Shown: piece by piece, positions 1 to 5,304 of the stretch
Layout of the letters: each line of letters begins with the position of its first letter
Position numbering within the stretch: the first letter of the stretch is position 1
Source: Phycisphaerae bacterium
GTDB taxonomy: Bacteria > Planctomycetota > Phycisphaerae > Tepidisphaerales > Tepidisphaeraceae
Reading direction: 5' to 3'
DNA: 12,604 bases
NCBI GenBank assembly: GCA_014380825.1
Contig: JACMJD010000595.1
Location: 1-12,604 of the forward strand
Made by a program: the position numbers and the translations under genes
Notes under the pieces: model-generated
Database searches by the model: none
What the model saw: only the letters and a program-made list of their open reading frames with translations
What the model was told of the DNA's origin: nothing

Positions 1-257
1 GTCGGATTCCGGAGCAGCCAATCGACCGCGCGCTTGCTCGCCTGGCTGACGTGGCCGGCGTTGATCATCTCTTCGATGCGCAGCAGTTCCGGATCGATCG
101 TCGCACGGGTGGCGGCGTTGTCGATCGGAATCCACCGCCCGCCCTGAAGTTCTTCGGTTTTCGCCCGCGTTGACTGCGCTTGCGCGGCCAGCGGAATCGA
201 GCAATTGAGCATTAACGCCGCTCCAACAACCGGCGCAATCCATCGCGTGAGTTGCAT
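1..257 (-). CDS. Secreted protein of unknown function, N-terminal part only (possible TPR/BamD-like)
   Basis: Reading leftwards from an ATG at 257-255 gives 85 codons that stay open to the window edge, so the gene is cut off. The first ~28 residues look like a Sec signal peptide: Arg at position 5, a hydrophobic stretch (IAPVVGAALML) and an A-Q-A cleavage site before residue 29. The Cys at 19 is not in a lipobox. The mature part begins polar and then forms an amphipathic helical stretch (about residues 56-84, containing PELLRIEEMINAG and ASKRAVDWLLRNP) that resembles the first helical pair of TPR or BamD-like proteins, but this is weak. It follows recO on the same strand after 60 bases, so it may be co-transcribed with it. 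No convincing Shine-Dalgarno sequence precedes the ATG. Signal peptide fairly sure; function unknown. Confidence 0.6.
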   Translation of the reverse strand, partial: MQLTRWIAPVVGAALMLNCSIPLAAQAQSTRAKTEELQGGRWIPIDNAATRATIDPELLRIEEMINAGHVSQASKRAVDWLLRNP

Positions 258-317
258 GACCGGAATTGTATGGATGCGCGTGCGCGCCACAAGCTGCGGA
301 CCAGCAATTGCCCGCTC

Positions 318-1118
318 TTACGCGGGTCTGCCGACCATTGCACGACCGGGAAGACGGTCGACGATATACGGCACCATCCGCAACCGCCGTGACAGCGTGT
401 GCTCGATGTGCTCGGCCAACATGCGGTGGATGGGGTCCGTCTGGTGTCGCGTCAGGCTCGGCAATCGCTGGGGCGACCCGTTCACGCGCGGCAGCGATAG
501 TACGCCGCGCACGATTCGCAGCACGCGCGAATCGATTTCCATCCGGTCGGGTGTCGTGCCTTCGCAGTTGCGACAAACCACGCCGCCGCGGCTGGCGGAG
601 AAAAAGCTGCGATCTCGATCTTCAAGAATCGCGCCGCATTGTGCGCAAGCGTTGACCTCGGGCAGGTAGCCGGTCTCGCGCAAGACGTCGAGCAGAAAAA
701 CGAGAAACGATTCCTCCAACCGCGGCGTGCCCAGTGCCTGCAACGTCTGCTGCATTCGGTCGAACAGCCCCGGATGCGGATCGTGCTCCTCGATCAGCAG
801 ATTGACGAGCTCCGCCGCGTAGCAGGCGAGGTGCATCGCGCGCAGATTCTTGCGAAGCTCAAGATGGCCATCCACTTGATGCCATTCGCACAGCGGGCAG
901 AGCTCGCGTTCCAGCGTGTGCGAAAAAACAGCCTCGCCCAGATCCACCAGATCAACGCCGCCGTCAAACTTGCTCGCGCCGACTTTTGTTCGCCGATGCG
1001 CGCCCTTGGCGATCAGTTGCACCCGTCCGTGCTCGCGCGCGAACAGCGTGAGAATTTGCGATGTCTCGCTGTATTCGACTTTTCGCAGGCAAATGCATTG
1101 ATCGCTGACCAGGGGCAT
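318..1118 (-). CDS. recO: DNA repair protein RecO
   Basis: A 266-residue protein of normal RecO length. RecO binds SSB-coated single-stranded DNA and, with RecR, loads RecA in the RecFOR recombination-repair pathway in the cytoplasm. The N-terminal ~80 residues fit the RecO OB fold: the start runs into a RKVEYSETSQILTLFAREHG segment, followed by VQLIAKGAHR, a hallmark of the family. The C-terminal part is helical and carries a four-cysteine zinc site, CxxC at 158/161 and CxxC at 182/185. The start at 1118 is fixed by the match to the RecO N-terminus; there is no Shine-Dalgarno motif, but a TATAAT box ends only eight bases upstream, suggesting a leaderless mRNA. The secreted-protein gene begins 60 bases downstream. 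Confidence 0.93.
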   Translation of the reverse strand: MPLVSDQCICLRKVEYSETSQILTLFAREHGRVQLIAKGAHRRTKVGASKFDGGVDLVDLGEAVFSHTLERELCPLCEWHQVDGHLELRKNLRAMHLACYAAELVNLLIEEHDPHPGLFDRMQQTLQALGTPRLEESFLVFLLDVLRETGYLPEVNACAQCGAILEDRDRSFFSASRGGVVCRNCEGTTPDRMEIDSRVLRIVRGVLSLPRVNGSPQRLPSLTRHQTDPIHRMLAEHIEHTLSRRLRMVPYIVDRLPGRAMVGRPA

Positions 1119-1126
1119 AGACGGAT

Positions 1127-1132
1127 ATTATA
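1127..1132 (-). promoter_or_regulatory. Consensus -10 box (TATAAT) for recO, probably leaderless
   Basis: On the minus strand a perfect TATAAT occupies 1132-1127, with the recO ATG starting at 1118. A start of transcription 6-8 bases after the box would fall at about 1119-1121, on or next to the ATG. The matching -35 region (near 1150-1157) is poor and lies inside a small palindrome. No ribosome-binding motif fits between box and ATG. Confidence 0.55.
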
Positions 1133-1146
1133 CGCTCGACCGGCGT

Positions 1147-1162
1147 GTAGGCTTCAGCCTGC
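1147..1162. repeat. Small interspersed palindrome (AGGCT-TC-AGCCT core)
   Basis: A perfect five-base inverted repeat AGGCT/AGCCT with a TC loop at 1149-1160, extended by a G-T and a G-C pair at 1147-1162. It is followed by GTACGA, reminiscent of the CTACGA/TCGTA flank of the hairpin pair at 5215-5304. It sits between the divergent recO and tRNA-Lys promoters. It may be a lone REP-like unit of a different sequence family; that is an inference from shape and flank only. Confidence 0.4.
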
Positions 1163-1186
1163 ATGTACGAGCCAAACTCTGGCAAG

Positions 1187-1215
1187 TTGAGCAAATGACC
1201 GCGCGACTCTATAGT
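1187..1215 (+). promoter_or_regulatory. Sigma70-type promoter of tRNA-Lys
   Basis: TTGAGC (1187-1192) and TATAGT (1210-1215) are separated by exactly 17 bases. They match the TTGACA/TATAAT consensus at 4 of 6 and 5 of 6 positions. The predicted transcription start near 1222 is about 8 bases before the mature tRNA 5' end, as is usual for tRNA genes. Confidence 0.7.
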
Positions 1216-1229
1216 CTTCGATCCAACGC

Positions 1230-1302
1230 GAGCCGGTAACTCAGTTGGTAGAGTAGCTGACTTTTAATCAGCAAGTCCCGGGTTCGAGCCCCGGCCGGCT
1301 CA
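1230..1302 (+). tRNA. tRNA-Lys (anticodon TTT)
   Basis: All four arms pair: acceptor GAGCCGG (1230-1236) with CCGGCTC (1295-1301), D stem ACTC/GAGT, anticodon stem GCTGA/TCAGC around the loop CTTTTAA, and T stem CCGGG/CCCGG around TTCGAGC. The anticodon TTT is at 1263-1265, giving lysine; the discriminator base is A1302. The 3' CCA is not encoded and must be added by the tRNA nucleotidyltransferase. No terminator hairpin is visible before the next gene, which starts 32 bases on. Confidence 0.97.
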
Positions 1303-1334
1303 GTCTTTTCCTCACCTGTCGGCGCGAGCTTTGC

Positions 1335-2609
1335 ATGAGCAGGATCATGCAACGTTTCGCCCACCTTCACATCGCGATTCTTTTGTGCGCCGCGCTGGTT
1401 GGCTGTGAAGCGAAGGCGGTCAACTATCAGATCAATCACGAATACGGCGTGGCCGATCCGCAATTCGCGCGGACGATGGGCCATCTGCTAGGCCCGCCGT
1501 TGGTTCAGGGAAATCATGTCACGACGTTGATAAATGGGGATCAAATTTTCCCGGCGATGCTGTCCGCCATCGCGTCGGCGCAGAAGACGATCAACTTTGA
1601 AACGTACGTCTACTGGTCCGGCGATATCGGAAAGCAGTTCTCCGACGCGCTCGCCGAGCGGGCGCGGGCGGGTGTGAAAGCACACGTCATCATCGACTGG
1701 GTCGGGTCTGGCCGAATCGATCGGCGATACATCCGCAAGATGACCGACGCCGGCGCGCGCGTGGTCGAATACAACCCGCTGCGATTCTACGACGTCACCA
1801 GCGCGAGCCGACTAAACAATCGCACGCACCGTAAACTGCTGGTGATCGACGGTGTGATCGGTTTCACCGGCGGCGCGGGGATCGCCGACGAATGGAAGGG
1901 CGATGCCGATTCGCCCGAGCATTGGCGCGACACGCATTATCAAATCCGCGGCCCGGTCGTCGAACAGATGCAGGCGGCGTTCATGGACAACTGGATGAAG
2001 ACGACCGGCCAGGTGCTGCACAGCGCCGATTATTTCGTCGCGTCCGAGTCCGCCGGCGACGACGCGGCGCAGTTGTTCATGAGCTCATCCACCGGCGGCA
2101 GCATGAGCATGCAGCTCATGTATCTGCTGTCGATCGCGGCGGCGGAAAAAAGCGTCCTGCTCGGCAGCGCCTATTTCGTGCCGGATGATCTGACCATCAA
2201 GACGATCGTGGCCGCGCGCAAGCGCGGCGTGCGCGTGGTGGTGCTGCTGCCGGGCAGGCAGATCGACGTCAAAACCGTTCGCCACGCATCGCGCGCACGC
2301 TGGGGCGCGATGCTCACGGCCGGCGTGGAAATCTACGAATATCGGCCCACGATGTATCACTGCAAGGTAATGATCGTGGACGATCGATGGGTAGCGATCG
2401 GATCGTCCAACCTCGACAATCGCTCGTTTCGCTTGAACGACGAGGCAAACTTGAACGTGCTCAGCGAACGCTTCGCCGCCGAGCAGACGCTGATGTTCGA
2501 GCAGGACCTGGCCAAGTCGCGACAGATCACTCTGCAAATGTGGCGAAATCGCCCGCTCGGCGAGCGAATGATAGAAGCGTTCGCGTCGCTCCTGGGGCCG
2601 CTGTTGTAG
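1335..2609 (+). CDS. Lipoprotein-type phospholipase D / cardiolipin synthase-like protein
   Basis: A 424-residue phospholipase D superfamily protein with two HKD motifs: HRKLLVID (H165, K167, D172) followed by GFTGG, and HCKVMIVD (H342, K344, D349) followed by GSSNLDNRS. This arrangement and the ending (W-R-N-R-P-L-GER-E near the C terminus) match bacterial cardiolipin synthases of the ClsB type, which join phosphatidylglycerol (or a second lipid) to make cardiolipin. Unlike classic cardiolipin synthases with N-terminal membrane helices, it begins with a lipoprotein signal peptide: hydrophobic residues 11-20, then lipobox LVGC with C24 as the acylated residue. It therefore probably works outside the cytoplasmic membrane. 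The start may be ATG 1335 or ATG 1347; both keep the lipobox, and neither has a good Shine-Dalgarno site. It could be co-transcribed with the tRNA upstream. Exact lipid reaction uncertain. Confidence 0.85.
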   Translation: MSRIMQRFAHLHIAILLCAALVGCEAKAVNYQINHEYGVADPQFARTMGHLLGPPLVQGNHVTTLINGDQIFPAMLSAIASAQKTINFETYVYWSGDIGKQFSDALAERARAGVKAHVIIDWVGSGRIDRRYIRKMTDAGARVVEYNPLRFYDVTSASRLNNRTHRKLLVIDGVIGFTGGAGIADEWKGDADSPEHWRDTHYQIRGPVVEQMQAAFMDNWMKTTGQVLHSADYFVASESAGDDAAQLFMSSSTGGSMSMQLMYLLSIAAAEKSVLLGSAYFVPDDLTIKTIVAARKRGVRVVVLLPGRQIDVKTVRHASRARWGAMLTAGVEIYEYRPTMYHCKVMIVDDRWVAIGSSNLDNRSFRLNDEANLNVLSERFAAEQTLMFEQDLAKSRQITLQMWRNRPLGERMIEAFASLLGPLL

Positions 2610-2619
2610 AGGAGAGATA

Positions 2620-2635
2620 AGGAATGATGCTTCCT
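2620..2635. other. Weak hairpin between convergent genes
   Basis: AGGAA (2620-2624) pairs with TTCCT (2631-2635) around a six-base loop, in the 45-base gap between two convergent genes. It has no T tract, so at best it is a weak bidirectional transcription end. Confidence 0.2.
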
Positions 2636-2658
2636 ACCCTCTACCCTCTACCCTCTAC
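2634..2658. repeat. CTACCCT heptamer tandem repeat (3.6 copies)
   Basis: Three exact tandem copies of CTACCCT (2634-2654) are followed by a partial copy CTAC (2655-2658). The last CTA is the TAG stop codon of the minus-strand substrate-binding-protein gene. Because the unit is seven bases, the minus-strand TAGs fall in all three reading frames. Confidence 0.85.
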
Positions 2659-3617
2659 TTCGCCCGCGTCCCCACGAAGCATTTGTTTGCGATCGGCGCC
2701 TTCTCCTTCTCGACGATCTTCAGCTCGACGAGTTGGTCGATCAGATCTTTCCATCGCGCGATCGTCATTTCACCCAGCGCGGTTTTTCGCGTCTCGTCGG
2801 TCTCGATCAGGTGCTTCTGCGCGGCGGCGATGGCGGTGAACGTCTCGGCGTCCATTGCGGTGTTGAGCTTGGCCATCATTTCGTTTGCAGGCTTCGGATC
2901 GTCCAGATAAGTGCGCCATCCTTCACGCAACGCGGCGGCGATTTTCTCGACTTCATGCGGATGATTCTTCACGCGATCGCCGCGCGTGATGATGATGGCC
3001 GTGTACGGGTTGTATCCGGCATCGGCCACAAGGAACGTTTGTGAATCGGCGCCGGCTTTCTTCGCCGCGATCGGTTCGCTGAACACGAAACACTGCTGGG
3101 CCATCTGCTTGTCGTTCAGGAAATTTCCAAGCCCGCCGTCGTACGCGACCAGCTTGACGTGATCGAAGCCATATTTGTTCTTTAGGAATTGGACATACGC
3201 CAGCCCCGGTTCTACCGCTAACTTGCCGCCGGATTTGAACACGTCCTCAAGATTCTTCAGTCCGCGTTCACGGTGCGTCATGATCGCCTGCGGACAGGTT
3301 TGATACGTCGCGAAGATCGCGACCAGATCCGCACCCTGGCTGCGCGCGATGACGACTTCGTCGGCGCTCGCGACCGCGTACGGCGCTTTCCCGGTTGCGA
3401 CCATTTGCCACGTCGGTGTTCCCGCGCCGCCGGTTTGGATCTCGACATCGAGGCCGTGCTTCTGAAACGCGCCGGTTTGCTGCGCTGCGTAGATGCCGCC
3501 GAACTCGGGCTCCGGAACCCAGTTCAAAACCAGCTTCAGTTTCTCCGCGCCGCGCGATGCTGTCGTCAGGCCTGCGACCATCAACAGCATCATCGTGATC
3601 ATCCAACGCATTTTCAT
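2655..3617 (-). CDS. ABC transporter substrate-binding protein (NMT1/THI5/SsuA-like)
   Basis: A 320-residue periplasmic binding protein with a signal peptide (hydrophobic residues 6-17, cleavage near residue 23). The mature N-terminus, LNWVPEPEFGGIYAAQQTGA at about 31-50, followed by FQKHGLDVEI, is the typical opening of the NMT1/THI5-like and SsuA/TauA fold, whose members bind nitrate, sulfonates, taurine, or pyrimidine precursors. CFVFSEP at 176-182 lies in the region of the second lobe. The ligand cannot be deduced from sequence or neighbours. It is the last gene of the importer operon, 24 bases after the permease. The AAGGA motif is two bases from the ATG at 3617 but eight bases from an in-frame ATG at 3611, so translation may really start at 3611, two residues shorter. 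Confidence 0.88.
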   Translation of the reverse strand: MKMRWMITMMLLMVAGLTTASRGAEKLKLVLNWVPEPEFGGIYAAQQTGAFQKHGLDVEIQTGGAGTPTWQMVATGKAPYAVASADEVVIARSQGADLVAIFATYQTCPQAIMTHRERGLKNLEDVFKSGGKLAVEPGLAYVQFLKNKYGFDHVKLVAYDGGLGNFLNDKQMAQQCFVFSEPIAAKKAGADSQTFLVADAGYNPYTAIIITRGDRVKNHPHEVEKIAAALREGWRTYLDDPKPANEMMAKLNTAMDAETFTAIAAAQKHLIETDETRKTALGEMTIARWKDLIDQLVELKIVEKEKAPIANKCFVGTRAK

Positions 3618-3641
3618 TGTCCTTGGTGAGGAACGGTTGCT

Positions 3642-4418
3642 TCAGCGATTCTGCTCCGACGCGTGCCATGGCCGCAGCACGAGATAACTGACGAGGTTGA
3701 TTGTCGCCAACATCGCCAGCCCGAGCAATGACGCCATCAATACGGCCGCGAAAACGTACGCTGTGTTCGCGCGCTTGTTGGCCACGATCACCAGCACGCC
3801 TAGCCCTGCGCCCTCGGTCAATTCGCCGGCGACAAATTCGCCAACGATCGCGCCGATCACCGCTAATCCCGCGGCGATTCGCAGCCCCGTGAAGATGTTC
3901 GGCAACGCGGACGGCAGCTTCAGTTTCACCATCGTCGAGACACGGGAGGCGCCGTACAGTTTGAATAAATCACGCAAGGCCGGGTCCGTGCCCAGCAAAC
4001 CGCTCAGCGTGTTCGCGATCACCGGAAAGATCGACGCAATGAACGCCGCGACGGCGATCGCCTTCAGGCCGAAATCGAACCAGAGCACGAGCATTGGCGC
4101 GATCGCGATGATCGGCACGGTCTGAAAGAAAATGGTGTACGGATAGAAGGCGCGCTGCACGAGGCGCGACGTCGACAGCAGCATCGCCACGACCATGCCA
4201 ATAATCGCGCTCAGCGCAAAACCCAGCAGCGCGGCCTTGGCGGTGTTCGCCAGCGCATCCAACAGACTCTCGCGACGTTCGAGCATCGTCTTGAACACCG
4301 CGCTCGGCAGCGGGAATCGGAACGGCGGAATCTCCTGCCAGCGGACGAACGCCTCGGTCAGCGCGGCGGCCAGCACGAACACCACGATCGGCGGAAGGAT
4401 GACGCGGAGAAATTTCAT
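3642..4418 (-). CDS. ABC transporter permease (SsuC/TauC/NrtB-like)
   Basis: A 258-residue inner-membrane permease of the BPD_transp_1 family. Hydrophobic segments lie at about 7-24, 62-82, 96-114, 118-138, 180-198 and 222-247, consistent with six membrane helices. The cytoplasmic EAA loop that docks on the ATPase is LYGASRVSTMVKLKLPSALP at 154-173. Only one permease gene is present, so the channel is presumably a homodimer, as in the sulfonate, nitrate and taurine importers. Its ATG overlaps the ATPase stop codon (ATGA, 4415-4418), indicating translational coupling; the binding-protein gene follows after 24 bases. Confidence 0.92.
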   Translation of the reverse strand: MKFLRVILPPIVVFVLAAALTEAFVRWQEIPPFRFPLPSAVFKTMLERRESLLDALANTAKAALLGFALSAIIGMVVAMLLSTSRLVQRAFYPYTIFFQTVPIIAIAPMLVLWFDFGLKAIAVAAFIASIFPVIANTLSGLLGTDPALRDLFKLYGASRVSTMVKLKLPSALPNIFTGLRIAAGLAVIGAIVGEFVAGELTEGAGLGVLVIVANKRANTAYVFAAVLMASLLGLAMLATINLVSYLVLRPWHASEQNR

Positions 4419-5200
4419 CGCACTTCGTTGGCGCCTCCGCGTTGCAGCGCCTCGAACATCGTGCGCGTTTCGCGAGCGAACGCAGGTTCGCCGCGGATCG
4501 CATTAGTACGATCGATCGGCAGGCTGTTCGATAGATCGTGATCCAGCACGATCCGCGCCGGACGCTTCGTCAGAATGATGGCGCGATCAGCGAGGAACGC
4601 CGCCTCGACGATCGAGTGCGTGACGAAGACAACGGTCATGCCTTGCTGAAGCCACAGCGCACGAAGCTGTTCATCAAGCTGCTGCCGCGTGATCTCATCC
4701 AGCGCGGCGAACGGTTCATCGAGCAGCAGCAGGCGTGGCCGCGTCACCAGAGCGCGCGCGAGCGACACGCGCATTCGCATCCCGCCCGAAAGCTGCGATG
4801 GATATCGTCGCTCGGCATCGGCCAATCCGACTTGCGCGATCGCGGCGCGCGCGGCGGCGAGTCGCTCGCGTTTGCCGACGCCGCGCAGTTCCAACGGCAG
4901 CGCGACGTTCCGCAGCACGTTCCGCCACGGAAGCAAGTGCGCGTCTTGGAAAACGTACGCGATGGAGGAGCGGTCGATCTGATCGATCGTGCCTGCACTT
5001 GGTCGATCGAGTCCGGCGATGATGCGCAGGAGCGTAGATTTGCCGCAGCCGCTGGGACCGAGCATCGCCAGGAACTGCCCAGCGGGCACGTCCAGATCCA
5101 TGTGATCGACCGCGACCACGTCGTCATCGAATACGCGGCGGACGCCGCGCAGGCGAAGGGCGATGCCAGCGGTCGTTTGCGTCGTGCCCGGGTCGATCAT
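4415..5200 (-). CDS. ABC transporter ATP-binding protein (SsuB/TauB/NrtD-like)
   Basis: A 261-residue ATPase that energises the importer, with all motifs intact: Walker A GPSGCGKST (48-56), Q-loop Q85 in VFQDAHLLPW, signature LSGGM (137-141), Walker B LLLLDEP (157-163, E162 catalytic), D-loop ALD and switch H195. The VFQ-LLPW context and HSIVEAAFLADR after the switch histidine are typical of the nitrate/sulfonate/taurine subfamily. I chose the ATG at 5200. The frame is open up to an ATG at 5281, but those extra 27 codons are read through a cluster of palindromic repeats and have no counterpart in the family. The chosen start has a weak GGA about nine bases upstream. The stop overlaps the permease start. 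Confidence 0.92.
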   Translation of the reverse strand: MIDPGTTQTTAGIALRLRGVRRVFDDDVVAVDHMDLDVPAGQFLAMLGPSGCGKSTLLRIIAGLDRPSAGTIDQIDRSSIAYVFQDAHLLPWRNVLRNVALPLELRGVGKRERLAAARAAIAQVGLADAERRYPSQLSGGMRMRVSLARALVTRPRLLLLDEPFAALDEITRQQLDEQLRALWLQQGMTVVFVTHSIVEAAFLADRAIILTKRPARIVLDHDLSNSLPIDRTNAIRGEPAFARETRTMFEALQRGGANEVR

Positions 5201-5214
5201 CAATTCGTTCCAAT

Positions 5215-5304
5215 CGTACCACGGGTTTTCAACCCGTGGCTGTGCGTGCCCGCACAAGTCGCGCGGAATACCGCGAGGCACGGGTTCTGAAAACCCGTGC
5301 TACG
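5215..5304. repeat. REPIN-like cluster of four adjacent hairpins
   Basis: Two palindromes with nearly the same sequence face each other: arms CCACGGGTT/AACCCGTGG at 5219-5239 (loop TTC) and GCACGGGTT/AACCCGTGC at 5278-5300 (loop CTGAA). Both are flanked on the outside by CGTA in inverted orientation (5215-5218, 5301-5304). Between them are two unrelated perfect hairpins: TGTGCG/CGCACA (5241-5256, loop TGCC) and CGCGG/CCGCG (5262-5275, loop AATA). Inverted paired palindromes around a short spacer is the layout of a REPIN, a non-autonomous element mobilised by RAYT transposases; no such transposase is in the window. The element fills the gap between the glycosyltransferase and the importer operon and overlaps the former's stop codon. 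Confidence 0.75.

Noticed and set aside
296..317. Possible terminator after recO (GCAATTGC palindrome at 304-311)
   Set aside because: The stem is only four bases, lacks a loop and T tract, and the next gene starts 60 bases later on the same strand.
639..1190. Plus-strand 183-codon open frame opposite recO
   Set aside because: It is antisense to recO, which has clear family motifs and a zinc site; the frame shows no recognisable domain.
1209..1484. Minus-strand open frame of 91 codons across the tRNA gene
   Set aside because: Its segment ARTRDLLIKSQLLYQLSYR is simply the antisense of tRNA-Lys, a well-known spurious translation; the rest is antisense to the phospholipase gene.
5201..5281. 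Longer version of the ABC ATPase starting at 5281
   Set aside because: The extra codons are translated palindromic repeat DNA; the family starts near the ATG at 5200.
4538..5290. Plus-strand 250-codon open frame opposite the ABC ATPase
   Set aside because: It mirrors a gene with all ATPase motifs intact; the length results from high GC and low stop frequency in the antisense frame.
5201..5299. Thiamine-pyrophosphate riboswitch upstream of the importer
   Set aside because: The conserved CTGAGA and ACCTGA segments are absent; the region is accounted for by the repeat hairpins.
5215..5304. CRISPR-like array
   Set aside because: Only two similar palindromes in inverted, not direct, orientation and no cas genes; a REPIN-like layout fits better.
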